A DNA stretch of 64,000 nucleotides from contig JAJJXM010000018.1 of assembly GCA_024516155.1 (NCBI GenBank), positions 124,001 to 188,000 on the forward strand. Reading direction: 5' to 3'. Source of the stretch: Pyronema omphalodes (lineage: Eukaryota; Ascomycota; Pezizomycetes; Pezizales; Pyronemataceae). The notes under the pieces were generated by a model that was not told the DNA's origin, did no database searches, and saw nothing but the letters and a program-made list of their open reading frames with translations. Shown piece after piece: positions 1 to 12,551 of the stretch (positions within the stretch are counted from its first letter, which is position 1; each line of letters opens with the position of its first letter). A program made the position numbers and the translations under genes.

Positions 1-2
1 CT

Positions 3-257
3 GAAGAACGACTGCTGCAGAGAGGCATGGTGGAAGATTTGGAGGAAGTGGGGTGCTGTGGACGGTTTGTGGGGATGTTGTTGGAGGAGGATAGCGAGGA
101 CGACGGGGATGGGGACGATGAAGACGGAGATGACGACTGGGAGGAAGACGAGGAGTATGAGGATGAAGACGAGGAGTCTGCATACGCTTATGGAGCTCTT
201 ACCGGAGAATTTGAACATTGGGAACAGGTGCTAGAGGTTGCGGAGCACGGGTTTTAG
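3..257 (+). CDS. 3' end of an unidentified acidic protein (truncated by the window edge)
   Basis: The frame is open from the first bases of the window to a TAG at 255-257, so only the last 84 residues are visible and the true start lies to the left. The stretch is dominated by Asp and Glu (roughly residues 30-58 of the visible part), followed by a short more ordinary tail ending in HGF. Two cysteines lie next to each other shortly before the acidic block. Acidic C-terminal tails occur in many nuclear, chaperone and ribosome-biogenesis proteins, so this gives no function. A chance frame is possible but the continuous opening into the edge, the strong composition bias typical of real fungal tails, and the AT-rich sequence that begins right after the stop favour a genuine gene end. 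Confidence 0.5.
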   Translation, partial: EERLLQRGMVEDLEEVGCCGRFVGMLLEEDSEDDGDGDDEDGDDDWEEDEEYEDEDEESAYAYGALTGEFEHWEQVLEVAEHGF

Positions 258-1557
258 ATGGCTGAGATGAGTATGCGGTGGGGACCAGGAATATGGATAA
301 AGTCGAAAGAGATCATTGACATAGCAAGTCAAATGGGTACTTACAGGTGCCTCTGCATTATTTTTTTCTTTTGTCATGGCGTTTGGGGTTTTTGGTTTGT
401 GATAGTTTCGGCGGTTTTTTTATTTTGGGTTTGGGATAAGTGGATAATCATATCAGCCAGGCTTACATTAGGGTTTACTTTGTATATGGGAGGAATAATA
501 TAACATAAACGGCTCATTTACCTTGCACCTCTATTGAAACTTTTTGATGAAATCTAGTGAGAAAAGGACACAAATTACAACCTAAGGGTAATAACCCAAT
601 ATCCATTAACGCATGCTTATGTCGACTTAACAATCCAAGTCATGAGTGAATAACATGAAAATGCAGTAATATATGTACGTATAGCAATTCGAAAGTTTTT
701 CATATCGTAATCAGAAGAAATTTGACAACTCGCTAATTAATACGTATGTGTTTTTCTACCTCAACGAAGAACCTATCAACAACATTACCCATCGACCTAT
801 GCACCAGCTTAGACAAATAATACATAATAAACTCGAATTCCAGTACTGAATTTTGCTCTATCGAACTGTAGCATACATACCTCTCTCGATATTTTCTATA
901 CAACAACATCCAATTACGTCTTGGCCTTCAGACGCAAGTAATGGATTGGATTTTGTTTAAGTATATACTCCAGGATGAAAGGTTGGTTGATGGAGGGATA
1001 TTCTGGAATTCATTGAAAGGATGGAGATGGTTGAGTGGTATGAATAGGGGGTATTACGCTTTTTCTTTTGCTGGGAGATGATTTTTGTTTCTTCGCTTTA
1101 CTGGTTCAGGCGGACTGTAGGCGTTAAGGAGGTTAGAGAGGCTTCAATAGATGGCTTAGAGTTAGATACGAGGACGGAAGATTTAGTTTTCTTGTCTTTT
1201 GTCCTGTATGGACTTTCCTGGCCCCGGTGATTAAATGAATAGATTAATGCGATGAATTAGATAAAGGGAATAATAGATTGAAATTAATATTTTTATTCCT
1301 AAGTTCCTAGATCCTTCTATTCCTAGATTCCTAGATTCTTGGATTTCCAGCTTCCCAGCTTCCCAGCTTCCCATAGCAAGTATTCATTAAACATTACTTT
1401 TTTTTAACCAGCCTGTGCCCCTAAAACAAAACAAAAAACAAACTCCTTCCTTCACGTAATCAAGAACCCCAGTTTTGCATCACAGTCTCTCCGTTTATAT
1501 CTTCCCTCCTCTTCGTCTCCCTGACTGTAAACTCCAATCCAGTTTTCCGAAAGTTCA
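258..1557. other. intergenic, no gene seen
   Basis: AT-rich DNA with stops in all frames. It presumably holds the 3' UTR of the gene ending at 257 and that of the small minus-strand gene at 1558-1782. Short direct repeats occur near 1305-1375 (variants of 'cctagattcctag' and 'cttcccag'). Confidence 0.6.
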
Positions 1558-1782
1558 TTAAAACCCCAATATACCACTAACACCCTCTCTACTCCCAGTC
1601 TGTTGCTCCTGGATCTCATCAGACAACGATTTAAATGCTTCAATATACGCGTAGACACCAGTGGTAGCTGCAATCATTGACATTGTGTACTGTGAAAGTT
1701 TTGGTTTGATGTTGTGGTAACGCTGGGGAGCTTTCGTGACGGTTTGGATGGAGTTGAGAATGCGGAGGTGGTGGAAGAACAT
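1558..1782 (-). CDS. small hypothetical protein, 74 aa, one possible membrane segment
   Basis: A single-exon minus-strand frame with a true ATG at 1782-1780 and a TAA at 1560-1558. The product begins MFFHHLRILNSIQ, has a basic middle part and a moderately hydrophobic segment around residues 34-49 (YTMSMIAATTGVYAY) that could cross a membrane, then an acidic, Glu/Gln-rich tail. The basic amphipathic N-terminus followed by one hydrophobic segment is what small mitochondrial inner-membrane proteins often look like, but I do not recognise a family. The composition is not repetitive, unlike most spurious frames in this window. It could still be chance: 74 codons in AT-rich DNA is not decisive. Confidence 0.42.
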   Translation of the reverse strand: MFFHHLRILNSIQTVTKAPQRYHNIKPKLSQYTMSMIAATTGVYAYIEAFKSLSDEIQEQQTGSREGVSGILGF

Positions 1783-4700
1783 TTTGATGTGCGGGTTGGT
1801 TGATTAGCTTGTTGAATTGAATGACTGGCGGACTTGCTGGTTGGTTGGTTGGTTAGTTGGTTGGTTTGGAATCGAAGCCCTTGAAGTTTCTGTTTCGGTA
1901 TTAAAAGTTGTTTATCCTTTATACCATCAACGAATTTGATGCGAAATGAAGGTTGTAAGCGTAATAGTGACAGTTGGGAGGTGGTAAACGTAACGAACTA
2001 CCGCGCCGCTAGAAGTGCTGGAAGTAACGGTTAAAAAAAGTGACTGTGAGATGGAGGTAACTTGGTGGCCGGTCGGTGGGTAAAGTAACGCGCTAGGGTT
2101 GTGGGGTACTTATCTTGTTAGCATAGGGCTGAGGTTAACACGCGCAGCCGCTGCCGCGGACCGTTGTATGCTGTGTCGTGTGTCTTGTGTCATGTGCCGT
2201 GTTGAGGGTTGAGGGTTGAGATTGAGATTGATATAGAACAGCATACAACATAAAGTGTTTTTAACACCCCGCAACCCCTCCCGCCGGAATGAATCTTCAA
2301 CTGTGACAAAAATATCACTGATGCAAATAGAAAATTATTAGAAAAATCTCAGATTCCGGAAAGAAATTCAGGGTACAGGCGTGGCACGGGGAAGAAGATA
2401 GTTCATTGGAGTGTTTAAGTTTATTAGTATTTCACATTACCCAAGACACCCCAGTCTTGAAATGCCGAGGTTAACCGTTGCTATGGTTCTCTCTTCAAGA
2501 AAATGCACATCATGCAGTTCTACATGACTCCCAACTATGTTTCAAGTCATGAATTATCACTCTTCACTCTTCGTGTTCCAAATTTTCCATCCAAGCTTGT
2601 CCACCGCAGTTGATCTATCATCCCCCGCTCGCTGGTAGCGTAATCATTTCTGCTACATCAATCAGAACAAAATACATGGTTAGCCATAAACTCGCATCGA
2701 TGATACGAAAAACTTAGGTATCGGGAACAATTATCCCAAGCAGTAAAATGGATCAAGCAAAGCCGTTCAACAGCTGTGAGTCAGTGACATATATAGAAAC
2801 ATACAGCACAAAAATGAATAGAGCATGATGATTCATCTGAACTAAAATGAGCTAATGATACAATAAATTCAGGACTAATAACTTATACAAGGAGAGTGGT
2901 CATCACTTTGAATACTTGAATGCTGCCCCCCCCCCCCCCCCCACCCCCGCGCGCTCGGAGACTCCGTAGAATTAGTTTATGTGAAAATAAGTAGAATTTA
3001 ATTTATAGGAATAAGGTACAGAACTTCGACGAGTATCTTCGTTCAAAATGACCGGTACACTCATACACTTCTAACAGTTCAATAATATATCTACTGAAAC
3101 TCACGACGGTTCAAAAGTCTATTGAAATAATTCTTCAAGAGTCTAAATTGTTCGTTAATTCTACAATTGAGTAGAGATTTCGGCAAGTTTCCAAAATGAA
3201 GTCCAAGACAGTCCAAGAGAATAGGTGGTGACAGATGTCACTCAAAGAATCAATTAAAAAAGAATGACGACAAAACAAAACAGAAACGAGAACAAGACAA
3301 AAAAATACATGATATCTCTGGGACAATCTGTGTTGTTTCCCGTTTCTACTCGGGGGCCACGGAACGTTTCTCTGCTCTTCCCTCACATGATCTCACTCGA
3401 CCATTTCCGTCGGAATACCGCATTTATAAGAAAACTTTATTCAACAAGGCCCTCTATACGCGCTTTGATATATTTACCCCAACTTAGGTTGGAATAAGAT
3501 AATCATTACTTAGACCTCCCAAAAGAAGTAATAAAAAATAAAACAGAGAACGACAGACAGAAATCAAAACCAGGAGCCTCCGACAAAATAGTGAGATGTG
3601 GGATTATATATAGAATATTCCCAAGTTCAACTATGGCTCTAGCTTCAAAATAATAAGTCGCTATACAAAAACCAACCAAGACACACATAGGAAGGTACGG
3701 AAGAACGATATCGAGTCCAGTAGTTGGATTTTACGCTTCGGAAGAGAAAAGAGAAAGAAGAGAAGAAGGGAAGAAGAAAACCACAGCCAACTACTGAGTT
3801 GACGAATGGGAACTTGAAGCTATGGAACATGCAAGCGTTAGATGGCATTATGGTAGAGGTTTCCGAAGATAGATTAAAGCAAGGAGGAGAAACATACCTC
3901 ACAAACTAATTAATTACTCCATGAATGACCATGGGTCTCCTCGACATGAACTGTTGATGCAGATTTCGACGTCCTATCGCGGTCACGGCGTTGTTGTATC
4001 GCTCCATGAGGTTTAACCACATATCTTCCAGACTGAGAGTTTTGTCGATGTGAATGCGAACGTCAGTGGAGTATGCGTGTTGGTCCAAGGAATTCGCCGT
4101 TTGCATGTTAAAACCATCGTAGGTGGTATTGTTGTAGTATTTTTTGAGATAAGAAGACAAGTCTGAAGTACTAAAAATTAAGCTGATACTAACAAGGGCG
4201 GTTACGCACAAGGGATCATAACCTGTAGAAATGTAGAGATGGAGGAAAAAAGGAGAATAAAGAGAGTGGAGAAAGGAAATGGAGCCAGCTACCGGGTTGA
4301 CGAATGCGATTTTAATCTATATGAAATAATGCGTGAACTGGACGACGATATGATAAATGTTCCGGTGATGTATGTTGTTTAATATAAGGAATGAGGAAAT
4401 TCCGCATAAAACCAGACTCGTGGTGATGTATTTCTTTTCCGTCGAAAAAAGGGATAAATATCGTAAACAACCCGTAAGTAAATCCTCTGGTAGGATGATA
4501 TGATGGTATGAATCATGTAATGCTCAGTAGCATATTCCGTATGGATGATAAGACAATTATTCGAAAGACCACGCAAGAGAACCGAGATAAGAAGATTGAA
4601 GACGCAAACCCGTGGTGAATCTTGAAAGAAGAAGAACCATCAATAGAAGTAAAATCAGTGTAAAAGAAAGATGGAGTGAAGGAAGAGATAGGATGAGGAG

Positions 4701-6957
4701 GAGGAGGTAATTGATGGTATGAGGCATAGCGAGGGAAAGAAGTTAGAACAGCAAAGATATCCCGCCCTCCACCGCAGTTCCATGATCCATCTGGCACACC
4801 GCCAAGTATCCTTGTCCGACAACTATCAAGTTCCAACCATCAGTTTACAACCATGATATCCTTCTTACGGTAAAATAAGGTGGAGCACCTAGTCCAAACA
4901 GAGGTTGGCTTCTGACAGGCGTTACATGTGAGGTATCTAATTTGGCAACGCATTATGCCTGGTGATGCAGAAATTTCTTTCCGTTTTCTTTTTCTACTTT
5001 TTGTAAAACTAGGTTCCGTTGAAAGAAACCTAGTATACAGAATCAAGACCATAGCCACAGCCTTAATCACGACTCACCAAAACCACAGGACTCCAGTTCA
5101 AAGTTTTTTTTTCATCCCACATATCGAACAGTTAAAAAAAACCAACCAGCCAACCAATCAAACATCAATTCCATTCCATTCCAACTCAGCCCGATATCTT
5201 CACCAGGACCCTCTATCCCCCATCCCCATCCCCATCCCCATCCCCATCCATCTCCCTCCTCCATCCCCATCTCCATCCCACCCCACCGCCTCTAGACTCT
5301 AGACCCATGAGTATACCTTCGTCCCTTAAGTTAGGGTAAACCCCTCCTGCCGCATGCCGCCGCTTTACCCCCATCCATGCCGCCGCTTTACTCCACCTTC
5401 TCCCCCCCCCGCCCCCACTCCCCACCCACCATCCACCACCCACCCCCACACCCGCCCCCAATAAAAGCAGCGCAACCTAACCACCCGCAATCCATAGCCC
5501 ATCCCAACGCATCGCTCAGTCCCAACGCATCTTCATAAGCATAAGCATAAACGAAGCAGCATAAACGAAGCAGCAGTAATACAGCAACACATAAGTAACC
5601 CAGAAGCCCAGATCCTCGGGTCTCCGGGAAACCCAAGGGACTCCCCGTGCTGGTAGGATTAAGTATACATACCTCCATACCTCCATACCTACCTACATAC
5701 CTACATACCTACATACATACATACACAGTAAAACAAAAACCATAAAAACAAAAACCATAAAAACAAAAAAACAAAAACCATAAAAACAAAAAACGAAGAA
5801 AAAAAAAAACAAAAACCCCTGCATCCTTCTGCAAGCCCCCAGTCCCAATCCCCAAGCCCCAAGCCTCCACAAGCCTCCACAAGCCTTCACAAGCCTTCAC
5901 AAGCCTCGATTCGATTTTATATATTAGATCGATCGATATTTTATCTTGGTGGTACAGTTGACGCCACAGATGTGGTGGGTGAAGTGATAAAAGTTACGAC
6001 TTTTAGTTATAGTTAATTTGGTTTATTGATATTATTGGGTACGAACTTCAAAGTTAAGCCACACTACCACAGAGCCCATCGGTTTTTTTTTTGCCGAATG
6101 AAACGACGACTATCCAAGATATCACGAAATTTTTCCAACGTTGAAGAAATTAAATACTAAAGCTATAAAGAAACCGAAAAGATCGTAAAATTTTGTCGGA
6201 TAAGAAAAGTAAACTTTTTTTTTGTGCAACACTATCAGAACTTTTTTGTCAACAAAACCACGACTTGAAGCTTCATCTTCAAAAGAAACCATCATCAGAT
6301 ATATATGCTCAGGAAATCCTCTCCTCTTGCAGCCTTCTCAAATCAAATCAAACAAAAAAGTAAATAAATAAATAAATAAAACACATTCCTCATAAAATCT
6401 CCTCTCAAAACCAACCAATAAAAAATCATATGCTTCAGCATAAAAGACAGTAATTCCATGTTACGCTGTACGCAAATCAAGCCCGCATCACAGTCCGAAA
6501 AAATAAAAAAACACAAAAACACAAAAACACCATAACTTGCAATCCTTCTAGAGAAAAGAAAAATCAAAAAACCTGGAAACTAAAAGATCCGAACCCTTAG
6601 ATATCCGTGAAAACCGCTGCGATATAAGAGAGAAAAAAAGACAACGCCAAGAAACGCCGCTAACAACGCACAACAATCGCTCTCTCTCTCCCTTAGAAGA
6701 AGAAAAATAAATCCCAGCTTCCGAATCTTCAAACTAATGTCCTACAAATTTTGTTCCTACAGGTCATTGTTTTCATTCTTCTCAATCATTCTCCATCTTA
6801 CTTAGTGAACCCAGATTCCAGCTCGTTCATCCCCACCTCTTCTCATGCTACCCACACTGGTCTCTTCCATCACTTCACGCATCTCATCCCATCAATCCAT
6901 CTCACCGGCACAATTTCCCCAACCCCTTGTCCCAGTCACAACCAATCACCTCCTGTG
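1783..6957. other. 5.2 kb gene-poor region downstream of frq, with simple repeats
   Basis: No complete gene can be supported. The region contains a TTGG-rich tract (about 1828-1865), a poly-C run of 17 (2926-2942), a CCCCAT repeat (about 5218-5252), CATAC(CTA) repeats (about 5668-5727) and an A-rich 'aaaaaccataaaaac' repeat (about 5727-5815). A possible exon at 3906-4222 is listed separately. Minus-strand frames at 4513-4836 and 4840-5070 contain scattered Cys residues but have no good start or splice path. The last 200 bases before 6957 should be the 3' UTR of frq. Confidence 0.6.
3906..4222 (-). other. possible internal or terminal coding exon of an unrecognised gene
   Basis: The minus strand is open for 105 codons from a good 3' splice site (pyrimidine tract then CTACAG, with the exon starting at 4222) to a TAG at 3908-3906. 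The peptide has a normal amino-acid mix (segments such as DVRIHIDKTLSLEDMW and NLMERYNNAVTAIGRR) and is not low-complexity, in contrast with neighbouring chance frames. No start codon opens it, so it would be the last exon of a longer gene, or a remnant of one. I cannot join it to a convincing upstream exon and I do not recognise the family. Listed only as a candidate. Confidence 0.2.
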
Positions 6958-9900
6958 CTACATCCTAGCACTCTTCCTAACCTGCGTATTACTGGTACTG
7001 GAAATAACACTTCCCCTGCTTCTCTTGAGGGTCGGTCTCTCCTCATTCTGCATTTCCTGCATCTGTTCCTGTTCCACCAGTCCTCCCAACCCGGCCGCAA
7101 TAAGACCCTCGGCACTTATACCATCCATACCGCTGCCCACACTACTACTCTGTTCCGAGTCAATGTTTAACGGTGTTTCAAAAGTCGGTTCCTCCGACCC
7201 AGTGGCGGAAGGCATACCACCAAACACGGAAGAAGCTCTACTTCCATCACCGGCAGTGGCAGCTGAACTTGGAGATCTCTGGAATGAGGACATAGTCTCG
7301 CCTTCACCGCCACTGGGAGTTTGCATATACCCATCGGCAGTGGCCGGAAAGAAATAACCTTCCGAGCCACTCGAGCGTGGGGCCTCTTCGTCGGTCTCCC
7401 CTTGAGAGGAGGAATCTTCCGAGGGAGAGAAGATGTATGAGGCTGGGGGTAGCGAAGATGGGGGCAGACGTGTGGTACTTGTGCTTAATATTTCGTGGCG
7501 GAGAGTTGCAAGACCGGGTCCATGGGAGATACTTCGGCGCTTGGGGGAGCGCAAAGAGGCTGCGTCGGTTACTCCGTCTATTTCGGTCGCTTCACTGGCT
7601 TCGCTTACATCCTCTTCGTGAAATGCTTCGATGGCACTCTTGGAGATGCGATGCAGGATGCGCTTTTTGAGGGCTATGGATCTTGATACAGGAAGGCGAC
7701 CGTATTGCTCCGGTAATAAATAATGTTTAGTTTCGCAGTTGATAGCGAAATTATCTGCAGGTAGTACGCCGCCGATTCCAGAGGCCTCAAATTCAATGGG
7801 TGCCGGAGGTGGGGTAGTGGGATGATGCGTCGCAGGGAATTCAGGGGAGAATTCCATGATTGTCTCGTCGCGATCGATCTCCATAGCATCTTCTTCCGGG
7901 ATAACACTTCCTGGTTGGTAAAGTGGGGATTCATTTTTAGTGCTTGGCGGAGGCGGATATTGACAACTATTTGAACCTAGTGGGCGCGAAGTTGCCCGAA
8001 CGTATCCAGTGGGTTGTTCCTCGTTTAATTCCTCATCCTGGCGTAAAGCCTGGGAGCTGAGGTCGGTACAGAAGCCGACACCCTTGTAGAAAATAATAGG
8101 ACCAGTATCGCGGCGTTTACTTCCCGTTCCCCCGGATTCGCCAGAAGAACTTCGCTTCTGCTGTTCCTGAGAATCTGTATCACTAGTAATGCAGGAAGAC
8201 GAATCGTCCTCAAAGGACTGAGATCCAACAAATATGGGCCTGTAATGAAATTTGTGCGACTCTTGTACCTGCGGCCCACCACCTACTCCGCCGGGCCCCG
8301 ATCCCGATCCCGATCCCGATCCCGATCCATAAGACAAGGACCTTGACTCTGACCCCGACTCGAACGTTTTTCCATCAGCATTTCTGTTGCCCTGGGGTCC
8401 TGGACTGCGATCGCTACCCGTATCGCCTGTCATACTACTTCCTGACTGCGATCCGTCATTTCCTCTCCATCGAACCATTCGTCCATCGGCTGACAATTCC
8501 AATTTTGTGCTGACCGACGCAATCGCCTTTTTAATGAAAGGCGGTGTGACATTTATCGTATGCAGCTGCGCCATGTTGATCATGAGATTTAAGTAGACCC
8601 ATCCTCCTTGAGTATTTGGCCCGCCTTTTGTGCTTGATTCGGTCATATGCGTCAAATATTCAATGTTGTCAGAAGGAATTTGTTCTCGTGAGGGATCTAA
8701 ATCGATCGGACGGGTAGGTCTTTGTTCCGGTTCGTCGCTATTCATCACCAATGATTCGTTCGATCCAGTGTCATGGATGTTCCTCATGCTGGTTGGAGGG
8801 GACATCAAAGCTGCTTCTCGGGCGCCAATTTTGCCAATATGCGCCCCGTACTTCTCTTTTTCCTTCTTGTCCTCAGCTGCTGCCATGTCGGAAATGTCTT
8901 GCTGTTGCATAACTCTGTGGTTTCCCACAGTTGCATCAACACCAGTAAAGAGCTGTTCCAGACGTCTCACTACGAGCCTCATTTTCTTCAGCTCGGGATT
9001 ATTGTGCGAACTTGCCCATGATCCTTCCGGACCATCATTACCGATGCGCGAAACCGAAGCATATCCCGAGTCCAAAGCTGAGCGATTCCCTGGGGTAACA
9101 CCACTCCCAGAAGATCCTTGCCCATTTTCATTATCAATGGAAGCCGTAAAATTTTGCAGGAGTTTTTCTAATTCCGCTTTTTTATGTCTAAATAACACAA
9201 CGCAATTAGTATGAGAGACAAATTGAGCAAACCGGGTGGTCGGGTGTGAATTACTCGGGTAAGTCGTGAACTCTGACCTCGAATAATCTCGCAGCGTGAG
9301 AAGTGTTGTGGCCGGTTCCGTATAAACCTTCGAGACGTCGTAATCGTCGCTTCAATTTTTGATCTGCACGCGGGTGATCAGCAGTCGAGAACGGATAAAA
9401 ATCACACTACCGAAGCGCGGGACGCTATACTCTTAATTGTCAAGTCGTCTATGACGCTGCGGAAACTATCGCTATTACTCTCTTCGGTACTTTCAAGCAT
9501 TAGAGGTCCACCTCTGAAGCTGTCCTGCGCACTGCGGTTAGGGTAACCTTCATTATATGATCTTTTGGGTCGTGGATAGCGAACTCCTGGTCCATATTTC
9601 TTTCGATGATGATTTGGCATGTAATATGGCGAATCATCTAATGATATAGATGTGAGAATCTGAACGTACAGTAGGCGTTGTAAACAAAAGACCATCACGT
9701 ACTTTCGTATGTAGGATAACTCTGGTTTCCTCTGACATCCCGGTTGAAAGAGTTGAACCAGTCGTCCGGCGCATTTTTTCTTCCGTTCCTGTTCAAACCA
9801 CTACTTCCCGCAGAACTTCTATCCAACGACTTTCCCTCACCACTGGAAGAATTTCCACTTCCACCGGATGAATCCACGGGCATCGGTTGCTTCCCGGTGT

Positions 9901-10300
9901 TTGACTGTTGTACTCCAGGATCACTGCTGCTTCCTGAATCCATTTCCATTACGCTGGCGTCTGTGCTCGAAACTCTTGAAGTATCCATCTGATCTGGCTG
10001 TTGATTCACGTGTTGGTGACTTTGTTGCTGGAGTTGTTGACTGATGTCCATATCACCATATTGTTTTCTGTCTTGCTGAGTACTGAGTGGATTGTTCTCC
10101 GGCGGCTTGTGACGATGATTTCCCTGAAACGGCGGTATCCCCTGGACATCCTGTGGTGCCATCGTGGAGGGAGGAGGAGGGGGCGGCGGCGGTGGGGGAG
10201 GCATTATGGGAAAAATCCGACTATTGCCAATCGCAGAACTAACTGATGTGGTGTTGTTAGAAGGCGCCAACCCGTTAGATTGTCTAGGGAGGCTGGTCAT
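6958..10300 (-). CDS. frq: frequency clock protein FRQ, 1047 aa, four exons
   Basis: FRQ is the central negative element of the fungal circadian oscillator; it recruits casein kinase 1 to the White Collar complex and so represses its own transcription. Exons by splice logic: 10300-9703, 9637-9431, 9363-9255, 9187-6958; introns are 65, 67 and 67 nt. The spliced product has a disordered N-terminus with an 11-residue Pro run, then the coiled-coil dimerisation segment (SVIDDLTI then NQKLKRRLRRLE, around residues 259-280) and the conserved RVHDLPEHKK motif. The two casein-kinase docking blocks follow (RRLEQLFTG near residue 380; the GWVYLNL...QLHTINVTP block near 500-520), then the RWRG motif near 544. 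The downstream FYKGVGFCTDLSS and SGIGGVLPADNF blocks are also family hallmarks. A short Gly-Ser repeat (about 8293-8332) interrupts the centre. Length is close to the ~990 aa of Neurospora FRQ. ATG at 10300 is chosen because the frame upstream has only a TTG. No frameshift or lost motif is seen. Confidence 0.97.
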
Positions 10301-11700
10301 GACCAACAGACAAGTTGAAATGTCCGATCACAAGGCGTAGCTTATTCACACGCCTGGTCTGTCGGACCTTTTGCCTGGGCTGATCTGGCCGCAGGACTGC
10401 GATGCAGGGAGATCGGAGGTAGCGCGGGGGTGGTCGTATCCTCACCAGGTGGTTTTATCCTCACCAGGTGGTTTAATCCTGTTCGCAGACGTGCGACAAT
10501 CCAAAATGGCGTTCTGACAGAGGTTGATGTGGGGGGATGTGTAAGGACGTAACCAAAACCAAGCGAAGTTGGGATCGATGGTTGGGGGTCTAGGTGTGGT
10601 TCGGAAGTTGCTGGAAATCGAGTTCTTTGTAGAAATCGATGCTTGCCGGGGACTTTTCCTACCTGGAAGGGAGCGAATAGGTAAGAACACAAATAAATTG
10701 TGCGATTGATATTTGCCAGCGGTGGCAGTGAGAGTCGAGAAGGTCGGATTCCAGGTTTTGGCGAATGTCAGGCACGGCCAACCATATAGGTGGAGAGCAC
10801 ACGGACGTGTGAGCTGCAGGAGCGAGAAGGATACAGACGGCGAAGGAGGGGCACATGAGATCGGAACAACCAAGGACGAACTTGAATTATCTAGGGTCCC
10901 AGGTCCAGGGAGGGGGCAATTGTCTGGTGGACCTAAATCTGGACCTTAAGGATTAGATCTGAGATGGGCCAACAAGCGGATAGACCAACTCTGATCTTGT
11001 ACGAGGCCGGAGGCGAGGCTTGGGGAGGGGCTTGGAGGAGTGGAAGCAGGTGGAGGGAGGGAGAGAGGAAGGAGGGAAGAAGACTTGAGCCTCCAGACTG
11101 CAGATTGCAGTGGGTATAGTCTTTTTGCTGCTCTATGGCGTACCATAGAGGGAGGCAAAAGAGAAAGACAGAGAGAGCGGCAGCGAGGAAGAGAGACAGA
11201 TCGAGATCGAGAGATTTGGGAAATCGAGAAATCGAGTTTGAGAGTCGGCTTCGCCTTTCGCCTTTGCCTTTCTGCCTTCTGGGTTTAGCTGACAAGCTGA
11301 CAAGCTGATATGCATCGGTTTTGTTATTCTTCTCCCGGCTGCCTGCCTGCTGAACGGATATCTCTCCCCTCGCACCCCCCGGAAAGACGAAGTTTGATCA
11401 TTCTCATCCGGCGGCCTCAGGTGGCGACCCCGACCGGATCGTTTGCTGCTGGTGTGCTTTTTGCTGCTTGCTGGGGGGGATGGGCGGTGCACCCCCCCAC
11501 TCCCCTCCCCTCCCTCGTCGAAAGTCCCGGTGCGGCATGTCCTGATTCCTGAAGCGTGAAGGTCGTCGTGCCTATTTTCCGATGGCTGTGATCGTGTCGA
11601 TGTAGAGAGTGCCAAGGCGGAGCATCAGATCGGACCTTGTATAAGCCCGGCAAGCTCAGCAAAGAAACTGACTAAGGCTGCCTGTTATGGTACACTGCCC
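10301..11700 (-). promoter_or_regulatory. probable frq 5' leader with upstream ORFs
   Basis: The 1.4 kb upstream of the frq ATG is more GC-rich than the DNA beyond it and contains upstream ATGs; one opens a 65-codon uORF at 10856-10659. A long, uORF-bearing leader is a known trait of frq in Neurospora, where it tunes the level and form of FRQ with temperature. The transcription start is not identifiable from sequence, so the extent given is an estimate. The several overlapping frames of 60-160 codons here have no consistent coding character. Confidence 0.45.
11199..11210. promoter_or_regulatory. tandem GATCGA pair, candidate proximal light-response element of frq
   Basis: Two GATCGA hexamers are directly adjacent, 0.9 kb upstream of the frq start codon. 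GATC-containing elements of this kind are what the White Collar complex binds at Neurospora frq and other light-induced promoters. The site sits in a purine-rich tract, so part of the match may be composition. Another single copy lies at 10573-10578. Confidence 0.4.
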
Positions 11701-12551
11701 CTCGTACATAGTGGGAAGCGAGGGAACCAAAACCAGAACACTCGGTCGAAACCCTAAGCCCAAGTGAAAGTTTATTTCTCGGCTACCTGTGTATCAAACC
11801 TCCCGGTGTTTTTCATATACTCTCTCTCGATATGACCCCTTTGTGGGTATATTCTGTCCATATTCATATCTCCCCGATTGTCAGACTGGCTGCCACAAAT
11901 TACAATAGCCAGCACCAGCCAGAGAGACTGACAGGGAGAGTCAGAGCTAAGAGCGGTAGCAGCGGCAACATAGGCCTTCATCCAGTTCTACTCTCCCAAA
12001 GCGTAGCGAGCGTTGTCATCGCTACCGCTACACAAACAGAAAAATAGACGATTCTCATCCATTCCTAAGATTCAGGCTGCAAAAAACTACTACGATTGCA
12101 GACACGGTCATAGCCTTCCGTAGTTGGTTTTAATCTACGAATGAAAGAGAAGGAATGATAAATCACAAAAGGATAAAATGGTTTTTTTTGTCAGGTGAGT
12201 GTTATTTTGGAAAAATATTCGATCCATCGTTCGTAAGGTGTAGTAGTAAGATACCTACGGTCTACCATATGTCAAAGTCTGTGAGTTGGACCCTGAATAT
12301 CATTTCCGTCGGTTACTGTCTGCAGCCACCGTCTCTCCGCTTCACCAAGCCGTCCATCCGGTCGTTTGACATCGGGTCTATCATTCTCTACTCTCACGCC
12401 ATATCCAGAATAAGAAAGAATGACAAGAAACTATCGAACCCACCAATTGGGATTCCTACCTCATGAACTGCATAGATGTCATAATTGAAACAGAAACTGT
12501 TGTCAACGCATAAAAAAATGCAAAGGAAACTCTATCACGGGAGGATGCATT

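Noticed and set aside
4513..5070. Minus-strand frames with several Cys, possibly parts of one gene
   Set aside because: No ATG in a good place, no splice pair linking them, no family recognised.
10342..11615. Several overlapping 80-160 codon frames upstream of frq
   Set aside because: GC-rich leader DNA gives long frames on both strands; most start at non-ATG codons and none has a domain. One ATG uORF is kept as a finding.
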